Assembly: GCF_002554795.1 (NCBI RefSeq)
Contig: NZ_PDEQ01000012.1
Coordinates: forward strand, 1-64,000
DNA: 64,000 nucleotides
Origin: Longibacter salinarum
GTDB taxonomy: Bacteria > Bacteroidota > Rhodothermia > Rhodothermales > Salinibacteraceae
Reading direction: 5' to 3'
Shown: positions 35,749 to 44,656 of the stretch, in pieces
Layout: each line of letters starts with the position of its first letter
Numbering within the stretch: position 1 is the first letter of the stretch
Translations under genes and position numbers: made by a program
The notes under the pieces: model-generated
The model's input: only the letters and a program-made list of their open reading frames with translations
What the model was told of the DNA's origin: nothing
Databases searched by the model: none

Positions 35749-37206
35749 CTAAAATAGCGACTCGTTCGGGTTGAGGCTGCCCACGTAGTAGGCAATAAGT
35801 TTCTTCTGGAACACGTAGTTGTATCGAGCGCGGATGCGCTGGCTCGCCGCCTGCACAAAATTTCGGTTCGCGTTCGTCAGCTCGACGATATCGGCCGCGC
35901 CCAGGTTGTACCGTTCTTGAGCGGCTTCTCGGGCCTGACGGGCCGCTCGCAATTGCTTCTCCGTGACATCGAGTTGCTTGACGGCCGTCTGGTAGTTCAG
36001 GTACGCCTCTCGAACTTCGAGGGCGATGTCGAGCCTGGTATCTTCGAGGTCGTATTGGGCGTTCAGCTTTTGAACCTGTGCATTCTCAACCTGCTGCTCC
36101 CGGCGCAGTCCATCGAAGAGGTTGTACCGGAAGCTGATACCAACATTTCCACCACGGCGGCGGTCGAGAATATCGAAGAACGAAAAGGTCTCGATCACCT
36201 GACCGTTCGGCCCCACAAGTTCTGTGGCCGTGCTGGACCAGTTCGATCCGTACCCAGCGCTGAGCGACACCGTCGGGAGGTACGAGGAACGGGCAGACGT
36301 CACTTCTCTCTCGGCGGCACGTACGCTAGCAGCGTTGGCCCGCAGGTCTGAGCGTTGATTGTACGCCTGCTGCATGAGAGCATCGAGCTGGTACGGCGTT
36401 TCTGGTTCGACGTCTTCCTCAAGTTCAGGCGCCTGAAAGTCATACGCCGTCATCGGATCGAGGCGGAGAACCTGAATGAGGCGTGATTCCGCAAGCTGAA
36501 CGTCTCGCTCCGCCGTCAGGACAGCCGATTCTGCTTCCGCAACCGCAGCTTGCTGCTCGTAGAGTGCCGAGATGGGTCGAGAACCCGCATCTACAAACTC
36601 TTCGATCTGCCGCAACTGCTGGCGGCGCGCTTCGAGCTCCTCCTTCTGTACGACGAGAATTTCGCGTTGCTCGAGGAGGCTGATGTAGTTGTTCATGACG
36701 CGAAACACAACGTCCTGCCGGCTTCGCTCAAGCGAGAGGTCAGCCGACGTGGACTGATACTCCGCACTGCGCATGGACGACCAGTTCTGCACGCCGAGTC
36801 CCTGAAATGTGAGGCTCGCGTTGCCGTCGATGGAAAAGAAGTCGGTAGACTCATTGACGATTCGGCCCTCCTCCTGCGAGAAGCTCCGACCGAAATTCCG
36901 AGAGAGTCGGGACGTGACATCAGCCGACGGCATCCAGTCCAGCCGCTCCGCCCACATATTGGTTTCTGCACGGCGCGCTTCGGCAGACGCCCGTTTCAAA
37001 TTCGTGTTTTGATCCAAAGCGATGTTGACCGCCTGATCGAAGGAAATAACCGTTGAGTCCGCGCCCGTCGTTTGAGCCACAGCAGGCCCGGCGGGTGCAA
37101 CCATAGCCGTCAGGATGCAGACAAGAACGGCTGCGATCAAGCTTCGAACTGGGGAAACCGCGCGGGCGGCGTTCCCGGACGCCGGAGGAAAGAGTCTCGC
37201 CATCAT
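35749..37206 (-). CDS. TolC family outer-membrane channel protein
   Basis: This 485-residue outer-membrane efflux protein forms the exit duct of a tripartite pump. The signal peptide runs from the ATG at 37206 (MMARLFPPASGNAARAVSPVRSLIAAVLVCILTAMVAPAGPAVAQ). The OEP repeats follow, with SFDQAVNIALDQNTNLKRA at the first helix pair and LDALMQQAYNQRSDLRANAASVRAAEREVTSARSSYLPTVSLSAGYG at the second. The C-terminal coil LRAARQAREAAQERYNLGAADIVELTNANRNFV is also typical. A longer frame to 37350 lacks signal-like character. It is the first gene of a minus-strand operon with the adaptor and the ATPase. Confidence 0.92.
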   Translation of the reverse strand: MMARLFPPASGNAARAVSPVRSLIAAVLVCILTAMVAPAGPAVAQTTGADSTVISFDQAVNIALDQNTNLKRASAEARRAETNMWAERLDWMPSADVTSRLSRNFGRSFSQEEGRIVNESTDFFSIDGNASLTFQGLGVQNWSSMRSAEYQSTSADLSLERSRQDVVFRVMNNYISLLEQREILVVQKEELEARRQQLRQIEEFVDAGSRPISALYEQQAAVAEAESAVLTAERDVQLAESRLIQVLRLDPMTAYDFQAPELEEDVEPETPYQLDALMQQAYNQRSDLRANAASVRAAEREVTSARSSYLPTVSLSAGYGSNWSSTATELVGPNGQVIETFSFFDILDRRRGGNVGISFRYNLFDGLRREQQVENAQVQKLNAQYDLEDTRLDIALEVREAYLNYQTAVKQLDVTEKQLRAARQAREAAQERYNLGAADIVELTNANRNFVQAASQRIRARYNYVFQKKLIAYYVGSLNPNESLF

Positions 37207-37766
37207 AGAGGAGCGTACGTCGTCAATCAGAAGGATAAGAGCGAAGGATGAACGAGGCGCGAGGCGGCGGGCCGGACCAGGGCACCGAGCGAGGAACGTG
37301 GCTATTGCGTAGGACAACAGCGTCCCTCCCATGAGCGTCGGGGGTAACACGAGAGGCAGAGGTCGACTGTTACAGCCCCCGTGGAATTTGTTATGATCGT
37401 GTGCCGCCGGGCCAGAACGGAAGGTCTCGTTCGGGAGATTTACACGATCCCTGTCCGTCCAGGTGCCGTTTCACGGATCCGTTCGTGGTACGCGAGCCGC
37501 CGTTTATGACAAACGGTTTTGATATTTCGCAGCGTCTCGGGTGGTGCCTATGGTAGGACAGCGAGCGGACTGTTCACCAGCAGAAGTCCCATGGAAAGAC
37601 GATTCGCCTTTCTTTTCACAAATACCGCGTCTTTACACGCCACATCCCCTCGGAGCAGCTACGAGACGTTCGCGATGGTGCGCGCAGACATTCGCCTCCA
37701 CCGATCAAACAGAAACGTGGATAGGGCGAGAGCCGGATGGACAGGTGTCCGGCAACACGAGAGATG
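37207..37766. other. 560-bp intergenic region upstream of the efflux operon
   Basis: The region runs between the tolC-like start and the 3' end of the serine tRNA. Frames crossing it, including the overlapping ones at 37519-38068, run through the tRNA and are not coding. The promoter of the efflux operon must lie here, but no clear operator was recognised. Confidence 0.5.
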
Positions 37767-37856
37767 CGGAGGGGGAGGGATTCGAACCCCCGAGACCCGC
37801 GAAGGGCCTGCCGGTTTTCAAGACCGGTGCATTCAACCAGGCTCTGCCACCCCTCC
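37767..37856 (-). tRNA. tRNA-Ser(UGA)
   Basis: Read on the minus strand, the 90-nt transcript has acceptor arms GGAGGGG and CCCCTCC with a G discriminator and a D-arm containing AGCCUGGUUGAAUGCA. The anticodon arm is CCGGU-CUUGAAA-ACCGG with anticodon UGA (37820-37818). A long class II variable arm is present, with T-arm GGGGGUUCGAAUCCCUC. No CCA is encoded. The long variable arm and UGA anticodon identify serine. Confidence 0.97.
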
Positions 37857-38319
37857 ATGTGCAGCGACGCTGCAGGATGGCGGTCTCGATCGGCCCTCAG
37901 GCACCGGAAGCGGCGGTTTCGGGGCGAATGGGGAGGAATTTCGGCTCCCCGGGATCGAGATTGGATGTCTTTGACGCGACGTCGCAATGCAAAAAGTCGC
38001 GCTTCTCATCGAGCTCTTTTGGCTCGGTGCATCGTACAATACTTTACGAGGTGAATCAAGGTCCGTAGTCCGTGGTCGATGAACCGAGGATCTGCTCCTC
38101 TTCACAGAGTTTCCGACGATGCTAAGCGACCGACCAACCGTGCGTCGCCGCCCTGTCTCTACTTCGTGATCCTGTCGTTCTGATGAAGCGTTCGTTGTGC
38201 GGATGTCAAACCCGGCCGTGGCTGGTCCACAAGGCGTCGTGCGAATGAGCCAGATACGGTTGGAGAGCGATGACACGATTGTGTACGGTGCAGTCATCAG
38301 AACAGACTGCGACGCCGAA
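37857..38319. other. 463-bp intergenic region between tRNA-Ser and the DUF6064 gene
   Basis: The tRNA promoter must lie in the first part (minus strand) and the DUF6064 gene promoter in the second. No gene or repeat was recognised. An open frame extending the DUF6064 gene upstream to 38197 is not protein-like. Confidence 0.45.
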
Positions 38320-38982
38320 ATGAATCTGCCATTTACGGAAGAACAGTTTTTCGCTGTTTTCAGCGACTACAATGAGGCCATCGGGTGGGTCCCGGTCGTT
38401 GCCTACGCACTCGGCCTGCTCGCGGTCGCCCTCGCTGTTCGGGGTACACTGCGAGGAACCCGCGTAATTTCGGCGATCCTAACACTCTTCTGGGGCTGGA
38501 TGGGCGCGGTCTACCATCTGGAGTTCTTCATCGAGATCAACCCGCTCGCCGTCGCATTCGGTGTCGCATTCCTCTTGCAGAGCGCGATCTTCCTCCACGC
38601 CAGCATCCGCTCCCAACCCATTCCTCGCTTCACAGCGCGAGCAGACATGCGTGGCGGACTCGGCGTCGTTCTGATGCTGTACGCAATGGTGGTGTATCCT
38701 ATCGTCGGCATCATCCTCGGGCGAAGTTATCCGGCCGTCCCCCTCTTCGGTGTGGCGCCGTGCCCGACCACCATCTTCACACTGGGCCTTTTCCTCTGGT
38801 CCCGTGGACCGCTGTCAGCTCGCCTCTGGATGATTCCCGTCGTGTGGGCCCTCGTCGGAACGACGGCGGCATGGACGCTCGGCGTCTGGGAAGACCTCGG
38901 CCTCCTCGTCGCAACTCTGCTGACGGTGCCCGCACTCATTCACAGTTCCCGACATCGAAAACGGGACATGCCGTTGACCTAA
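38320..38982 (+). CDS. DUF6064 family integral membrane protein
   Basis: This 220-residue polytopic membrane protein begins MNLPFTEEQFFAVFSDYNEAIG, the characteristic start of DUF6064 proteins. Seven or so hydrophobic segments follow, for example VPVVAYALGLLAVALAV, VISAILTLFWGWMGAVYHLEFF and GGLGVVLMLYAMVVYPIVGIIL. A conserved-looking motif GVAPCPTTIFTLGLFLW lies near residue 150. The function of the family is unknown; a transporter or small-molecule-handling role is only conjecture. The ATG at 38320 was chosen because the family similarity starts there. Confidence 0.82.
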   Translation: MNLPFTEEQFFAVFSDYNEAIGWVPVVAYALGLLAVALAVRGTLRGTRVISAILTLFWGWMGAVYHLEFFIEINPLAVAFGVAFLLQSAIFLHASIRSQPIPRFTARADMRGGLGVVLMLYAMVVYPIVGIILGRSYPAVPLFGVAPCPTTIFTLGLFLWSRGPLSARLWMIPVVWALVGTTAAWTLGVWEDLGLLVATLLTVPALIHSSRHRKRDMPLT

Positions 38983-39162
38983 ACGGGTCGCAGCGAACCA
39001 AGGACGGCAGATTGCCCACAAGGTCGTCGGAGGTTTCGCACGAGCACGCAGACGGATGCGCGATGCTCTGACGGGGATTGACTCCGACGGCGCCATGCTT
39101 GATGTCCCGTAGTGACGGCAATTTTCGCCCTCGTTCATATTCTGGGTTATTGAAATGATTCT

Positions 39163-41049
39163 TTGTGCATTTCCTCCACTTCTGGTTCAGCATTCCGTCC
39201 TCACTTCTTCACTGAACGCCACGCCGTTATATCCCGAACGACACACGTCACTACACTTCTGCTCGTCCTCCTCATCGGAGGTTTGACACGTCCTGCGGCT
39301 GCACAGGTCACCGAAGTAACGACGCAGGATCTGCTCAACCTCGTCGGCACGAGTGACATCGCGCAGGTCTTCGAAACAGGCGAGCTTGATTCCAGCACAA
39401 ATGTTGACCTGAACGATCTTCTAAATGCCACAGGGGCAAACCAGGTATATGATATTCGGCCGTTCACTTTTTCGCTAACAGGTGAAGGACTGATTCGCTA
39501 CCGCACGGTTACGGAAGCTCAGGCACTTGGCTGGCCCGGCTCCAACGACAGCTACTTTTCGCAAGCGTCGGATGCATTCGCACTCGACCTGCGCGACACC
39601 AATGGGGACGTCGTCGGCAGCGTCTACTCCTACCACACGATCGAAACCTCCGGCGCAACGGAAGGCGACAACAGCTACGGCAGCTCATTCGAAACGTCGA
39701 GCGGATCTTTTACCTTGAAATACGATCCTCCGCTCCTGCAGTACAAGACGCCGCTCGTGTTCTCCCCAACGCCCACAACATGGAGCAGCTCATCGACCGA
39801 GGAATCTTTCGCCACGACGAGCAGCATCACAGTGGACGGTGAAGTCGAAGGCTACGGAACGATCCGTACGCCAGCTGGCGACTTCGAGGTGATGCGCGTC
39901 CGACGCGAGACGACACAGTCTGGGTTCACGTCAACGGACTACGAGTTCATTTCTCCAGATGCCGGATTTACGGTGGCTACGATCGAAGGAGACGGCTTCG
40001 GAAGCTACACCGTCACGCTCACAGCCATCTCGGATAATTTCGCCGAGACGAGCATCGCCTCGAACCAGACGGGGGCCATCCTCGACAGCGATCGGCTCGC
40101 GATCTCATTCTCCTCTGGAAGTAGCACAGACGGACAGATCGCGCTCGCAACGTACAATCGCCGGCCGTACAACGACGACTTCGACGGTAGCTCCGCGACA
40201 TCCGGCGACGGTACGAGCATCACGCCAGATGTTCTATTCGACGATCAGTATTACCTCGTATATGATGTCGACGACACGCTAAGTGGCTTTACGGCGGAGG
40301 TCTGCTTCGACGCAAGCACCGTCCCGGGCGTCTCGGACATTCAGAAGCTCGTCCTTCTGACGCGCGACTTCCCGAATGAAGCGTGGTCTCCGCTCAACAC
40401 CACGGTGAATGGGTCAGCCGTATGCGCGTCGGTCTCCGACTTCTCACAGTTTGCGCTAGGATCGAATACCACGTACAACGCGCTTCCGGTGGAGCTATCC
40501 GCCTTCGACGTGGTCGCGGATAACGGGACCGCGCTCCTGACCTGGTCAACGCTCTCCGAGCAGGCCAACGACGGCTTCCACATCGAGCACCGGACGGACA
40601 AACGCGCAGGCTGGTCGCGGATTGGTTTTGTGGATGGCGTGGGTACGACCGATCAGGCGCAAAGCTACCGCTTCCGCACGGACGCGTTGACGCCGGGCGT
40701 CCACCACTTCCGCCTCGTCCAGGTCGACCTGGACGGCACCTCGACGCTCACCTCGGAGCGAACCCTCCGAATCCGTCCGTCAGACGCCGTGATGCTGATC
40801 TCGCCTGCACCGAACCCGGCCGCATCTAATGCACGGATCGGTCTCGTGCTTCGCGAATCGGCCGATGTAACCGTCGAGGTGTTCGACGTGCTGGGTCGCC
40901 GACAGGCGTTGCTCCACGACGGGCTGCTCTCTGCCGGTCCCGAGCACAGCTTCCGGGTTGACGTGTCGACATGGGCCAGCGGAACGTACCTCGTCCGTGT
41001 GACGGGCGCCGGCTCACCGACCGCGACGCGACTTACGGTGGTTCGCTAG
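39163..41049 (+). CDS. Secreted protein with T9SS type A sorting domain
   Basis: This protein of about 628 residues is exported by Sec and then the T9SS. The signal peptide core is THVTTLLLVLLIGGLTRPAAAQ. The large middle part (about 50-440) is not recognised but is rich in Ser/Thr and beta-strand-like. A stretch around LPVELSAFDVVADNGTALLTWSTLSEQANDGFHIEHR is a fibronectin-like segment common in Rhodothermales T9SS cargo, as in the protein at 19491-22481. The last about 80 residues form the sorting domain (ISPAPNPAASNARIGLVL ... FDVLGRRQALLHDG ... SGTYLVRVTGAGSPTATRLTVVR). The only start that keeps the signal peptide in frame is the TTG at 39163, so the N-terminus is uncertain. Confidence 0.88.
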   Translation: MCISSTSGSAFRPHFFTERHAVISRTTHVTTLLLVLLIGGLTRPAAAQVTEVTTQDLLNLVGTSDIAQVFETGELDSSTNVDLNDLLNATGANQVYDIRPFTFSLTGEGLIRYRTVTEAQALGWPGSNDSYFSQASDAFALDLRDTNGDVVGSVYSYHTIETSGATEGDNSYGSSFETSSGSFTLKYDPPLLQYKTPLVFSPTPTTWSSSSTEESFATTSSITVDGEVEGYGTIRTPAGDFEVMRVRRETTQSGFTSTDYEFISPDAGFTVATIEGDGFGSYTVTLTAISDNFAETSIASNQTGAILDSDRLAISFSSGSSTDGQIALATYNRRPYNDDFDGSSATSGDGTSITPDVLFDDQYYLVYDVDDTLSGFTAEVCFDASTVPGVSDIQKLVLLTRDFPNEAWSPLNTTVNGSAVCASVSDFSQFALGSNTTYNALPVELSAFDVVADNGTALLTWSTLSEQANDGFHIEHRTDKRAGWSRIGFVDGVGTTDQAQSYRFRTDALTPGVHHFRLVQVDLDGTSTLTSERTLRIRPSDAVMLISPAPNPAASNARIGLVLRESADVTVEVFDVLGRRQALLHDGLLSAGPEHSFRVDVSTWASGTYLVRVTGAGSPTATRLTVVR

Positions 41050-41076
41050 ACTGAACCCCCATTCTTTCCACCCAAT

Positions 41077-41107
41077 CGCCCCGTTCGGCTCTCGGCTGAA
41101 CGGGGCG
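41077..41107 (+). terminator. Probable terminator hairpin of the T9SS cargo gene
   Basis: CGCCCCGTTC (41077-41086) pairs perfectly with GAACGGGGCG (41098-41107). It lies 28 bases after the stop. There is no T tract, so efficient termination is less certain. Confidence 0.55.
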
Positions 41108-41144
41108 AGCTCATTAGGGGCAATGTGACCTTCCTCGTCCGGCA

Positions 41145-41833
41145 TTACCGTGGCCCGATCGCGGGCCGGGTCTGTGCATCACGACTCCCGGAATCGTCCG
41201 CCGGACCGAATCGGCCTCTCAGCCAGGGTGACGTGACGCCTCCAAGCAAAAATCCGCTGGCGACGGTGATAAGACCAAAGACGGAGAAGGCCTGCAAAGC
41301 AGGTGGTTGAAGTCGCTGCGTGCATCGTAATCCATAATGTGAAGCATCCAGAGCCCGTCGAACCAGCGCCAGGTGTTGTTTCGACGTGCCTCGACACGTG
41401 CCCGGTCGGCCGAAACGTAGATGCGCGTGTCGCTCGGGTGGTCGAACACGACACGGTACGCCGGCAGCGTGACACCACGATATTCGCTTCCCTCCGGTGC
41501 CGTATCGAGCCGGTCCACGCGCCGAACGGGGACATCAGGTGTAAAATCTGCCCGAGCAAGGCGGACGGCCTCCTTTTCCGCAAGCGGCTGGCGCAACCCG
41601 CCCGTTCGGGCATCGGCAATGGCCACGTGCGTTTCATTTCCCGCGTAATAGGTCACTTCGTAGATCGGCTCGTCGAACAGCGAGCGGAGTTCAAGCGAAT
41701 GGAGATCGACCTCACCGTGACGCTCGGACAGGGCACTAACGACGGCCCTGGGCGACGACAGGGAGTCATCGGCGAAAGAAAGAGGGACCAACTCAGAGAC
41801 CAGGTCACGCACTGGCGACCTATCAGTTTTCAT
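41145..41833 (-). pseudogene. PepSY-domain membrane protein with a C-terminal frameshift
   Basis: The continuous frame (41219-41833) encodes 204 residues. It shows PepSY-type sequence (SFADDSLSSPRAVVSALSERHGEVD ... ITDARTGG-like AIADARTGGLRQPLAEKEAV ... YRVVFDHPSDTRIYVSADRA) and then the landmark WRWFDGLWMLHIMDYDARSDFNHLL. After that point the frame becomes a Pro/Ser-rich tail. Shifting the frame once at about 41297-41303 restores the expected C-terminal membrane helix, LQAFSVFGLITVASGFLLGG, and then VTSPWLRGRFG, ending at a TAA at 41145. A single missing base in CTGCTTTGCAG explains it. This is either a real mutation or a sequencing error. The start ATG overlaps the stop of the upstream gene by 11 bases, suggesting translational coupling. 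Confidence 0.75.
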
Positions 41834-42368
41834 CCACGCGCATCACTGGGCCACCCGGCGGTTGCGGCGGATCGAGAGGCTCAGTCGCAGACGGCCCGCT
41901 CGACGGCATGCCTTCTGGAACGGATGGCATCCACCCCATGGATGTGTCCGGCGGCAGAGCATCGGTCCATTTAGGACACTCGTTTCGCGAGCCCCGGACC
42001 AGGCAGCACTGAATCTGAACCTTATGCTCGGTTGACCGACCGATCGCACTCCGTGCCGTCACCATACCTTTTCCGTTTTGCTCACGGACGGCAATCGACC
42101 GCTGGCTGCGCGTTCCGGGCGTTCCTCTCGGGTCATCCTGCACGGTCACGTCAACCCACAAATTCCCTTTCGAAGCCACGGTTAGCGTACCGGCTGGACG
42201 GATGTTAAAGAGATCCTGATTCGCATGATTTTGGATCTGGTAGCGGCACGTTCCTCCGTCGTCGTACACACGGATGAGGTAGCGGTCCGAGCGGTTCTGA
42301 CCGGCAGCCTCCAGTGGAAGGAGGAGGAATGATGCAAGCACGAGGAGGGCAATACGACCGTACAACAT
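41823..42368 (-). CDS. Exported protein of unknown function
   Basis: This 181-residue protein is not recognised. It has a signal peptide (MLYGRIALLVLASFLLLPLEAAGQ) and a small domain containing four Cys residues: GGTCRYQIQNHANQDLF, IQCCLVRGSRNECPKW. A Pro-rich C-terminal tail (about 140-181) follows, ending PGGPVMRVDEN. The gene overlaps the start of the downstream PepSY gene (stop TGA at 41825-41823, start at 41833), so the two are probably translated together. It is likely periplasmic or surface-exposed. No function is proposed. Confidence 0.7.
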   Translation of the reverse strand: MLYGRIALLVLASFLLLPLEAAGQNRSDRYLIRVYDDGGTCRYQIQNHANQDLFNIRPAGTLTVASKGNLWVDVTVQDDPRGTPGTRSQRSIAVREQNGKGMVTARSAIGRSTEHKVQIQCCLVRGSRNECPKWTDALPPDTSMGWMPSVPEGMPSSGPSATEPLDPPQPPGGPVMRVDEN

Positions 42369-42449
42369 GAGGTTCAGGTAATGTAGAAAGTGGAATGGAG
42401 AGAGCCGGAAAGAGGTCGTCAGCTACCGTAATCCGGAGGATGCACTCGA

Positions 42450-44483
42450 TCAATTGTTGGGCGATCCGGTACTGCGCACATCGTTTTTCTGAAGACGATC
42501 GACAACCCGGGGGTCGCGACGCAAATCGTCGAGGAACGGCGAGTAGGCAAGCTGTATCCAGCCGTAGTTGCGGTCAAGGGCTGACTGGATCCAGTCCCAC
42601 GCCGTTTCGCGCTCGTCTAGCGACTCGTACAGTGCTCCGATGCTGAATGACATCACGACATCCGTGCTCTCCTTCTCGACGACAGATTCGAGGCGGCGAA
42701 GCCACACGCGGGCGCTATCCGTGTGTGCCAAGCGCTGGTAGTACTGCGACAAGCTCGCGAGCACCCACGGATCGCGGTCGCGCACGGACAACTGCTCCTG
42801 AGCGAGATCAATCGCCCGTCGATACGAGTCCGGAGCCCGATCCGCCAGATGGTCGCTCCATACCTGCGCATCGGCGAGAGCCCCGGCGAGACCGTAATCC
42901 TTCGGATGCTGGCCGAGCGCCCGGTCGTAGAGTCGAGCCGCATCATTGAAGCGCCCGACATAGAAATATGCCGTGGCCAGGTTGGGGACGGCGGACGCGC
43001 GTGTAGAGTCGAGTTCGACAAGGTGTTCGAACGACGAGATCGCCTGCTCGAGCTTTTGCATCTGCCAGTAGGTAACGGCGATGTTGTTGAGCAACGTCGG
43101 ATTGGCCGAGGCCAGACGGAGGCCCCGCGTGTACTGCACGACGGCATCGGAATACCGGCCCTGGCTGTAGTAGAAGGCACCGAGCACGTTGTAATTCTTC
43201 CAGTACTCTGGCTGCCTCGCGATCGCCTCACGATACGTCAACTCCGCCCGCTCGATTTTCCCCTGACGCCGATATACTGTCGCTAGATGGCGGTACGGAT
43301 CCGATGCTCTGGGGTCGAGCGAAATGGCCCGCTCAAAGGCTTCGATGGCTGCGTCCTCGTGGCGCTGATCGCTTCTCAAGATACCGAGGGTGGTCCATGC
43401 CGGACCGAGGGTGGAATCAATCGACAACGCCCTCTGACTCTGCCAGATCGCGGCGTTCACCCACTTCACGTCGCTCGTGCGCTTGTACTTTTGCCAGTAG
43501 GCTTCGCCTAAACCGGCTGCAGCGAGTGCAAACGTCGAGTCAATCGCAACGGCCTGGAGAAACCGGTCGATGGCCGAATCGATCTCCCGAACGGACGTGG
43601 CCCCGCGCAGCAGACCGCGCCCCTCCACGTAGAGTCTTCCGGCGTCGGGATCTTGCGTGCGCCCTTGATGCACCAGCGATGCCTGTCGGACCGCGACGTG
43701 AACGTCCAGCATCCGAGCGAGATGGTGCGTTGCTTCGTCCTGTAGGTCGATGACCCGACCCTCCGCAACGTCGATCTGCCGGGACTGCATCTGCCGCCCC
43801 GAACGCGCATCGATCAGGTTGAGTGTCAGCCGCACACGTTCCTCCGCGAACTGCATGCTGCCGCTGACAACGAGGGACACCCCGAACTGCTGCCGGGCCG
43901 TACTGGGCGTCATGGTTCCAGTAATTTCCGCAGACGGAACGACCCAGAGCGCTTCGTCAAACTGGCTGAACTGCGTGACAGCGCTTGTCAATGTTTCCAT
44001 CAATCCGGCTGCGAGCACATCGGCATCGGGCTCTGTCGCGCTGACGACGCGAAACGGAAGCACGGCGATATGCCGAGGGCGTGCCGCATCAACCGTCGAA
44101 AGAGAAAACAAACCGGCTCCGAGCGCGATCGCCATCACGATACCAACCGTAGCCACTTCCCAGGAGGCCAGGCGACCCAGCAATGATGACTCGTCGCCAA
44201 CCGCCTCCTCAACGTTGGAAACAGCACCCTCGTCTTCGTCCCCGTCGTCCCGGAGGATGCCTATGGTCGTCCATTCGTACGCCCATGCCAGTACGCAGGC
44301 GACTGGAAAGCCCGCTATGAGTGCGATGAGCATCGCGCGCATCACCCAGTCGGGCCAGCCGAAGGCGGGTATGACGATCGACGCCACCTGGACCAGGAGC
44401 CACCCGGACACGGCGTATCCGGCGGCGACCTTTACGACGCTTCGACGCTGTAACTCACCCAGAAATTGAGACGGAAACGGCAT
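42450..44483 (-). CDS. Membrane-anchored TPR protein with FlgO/TolB-like middle domain
   Basis: This 677-residue protein has an N-terminus of the type found in many TPR and adenylate-cyclase-like membrane proteins. It reads FLGELQRRSVVKVAAGYAVSGWLLVQVASIVIPAFGWPDWV with two helices (about 16-40 and 48-68), and a further membrane helix at about 109-129. A FlgO/TolB-N-like domain follows, from HIAVLPFRVVSATEPDADVLAAGLMETLTSAV to about residue 260. About nine TPR units fill the rest (about 270-670). No catalytic domain is present. Such proteins are thought to act as scaffolds or periplasmic sensors, and the partner is unknown. The ATG at 44483 gives the canonical start. Confidence 0.85.
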   Translation of the reverse strand: MPFPSQFLGELQRRSVVKVAAGYAVSGWLLVQVASIVIPAFGWPDWVMRAMLIALIAGFPVACVLAWAYEWTTIGILRDDGDEDEGAVSNVEEAVGDESSLLGRLASWEVATVGIVMAIALGAGLFSLSTVDAARPRHIAVLPFRVVSATEPDADVLAAGLMETLTSAVTQFSQFDEALWVVPSAEITGTMTPSTARQQFGVSLVVSGSMQFAEERVRLTLNLIDARSGRQMQSRQIDVAEGRVIDLQDEATHHLARMLDVHVAVRQASLVHQGRTQDPDAGRLYVEGRGLLRGATSVREIDSAIDRFLQAVAIDSTFALAAAGLGEAYWQKYKRTSDVKWVNAAIWQSQRALSIDSTLGPAWTTLGILRSDQRHEDAAIEAFERAISLDPRASDPYRHLATVYRRQGKIERAELTYREAIARQPEYWKNYNVLGAFYYSQGRYSDAVVQYTRGLRLASANPTLLNNIAVTYWQMQKLEQAISSFEHLVELDSTRASAVPNLATAYFYVGRFNDAARLYDRALGQHPKDYGLAGALADAQVWSDHLADRAPDSYRRAIDLAQEQLSVRDRDPWVLASLSQYYQRLAHTDSARVWLRRLESVVEKESTDVVMSFSIGALYESLDERETAWDWIQSALDRNYGWIQLAYSPFLDDLRRDPRVVDRLQKNDVRSTGSPNN

Positions 44484-44656
44484 GGACTTCGGGTGCCGAA
44501 ATAGGGGGGCTACGCAATTTAGGGAACGCCCTGACTGCGACTAAGGACCAAAAGGCGTGGTCGAGCGAGCCTCTCACCTGGTGCTCGCTCAACCGAAACG
44601 AAACCGGATATTCCCACCATCATGCAATCCGGTCTCGTGAATCGTCTACCACGTAT

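Noticed and set aside
37519-38068. Overlapping plus-strand open frames around 37.5-38 kb
   Set aside because: They run through the serine tRNA gene and have no protein-like composition.
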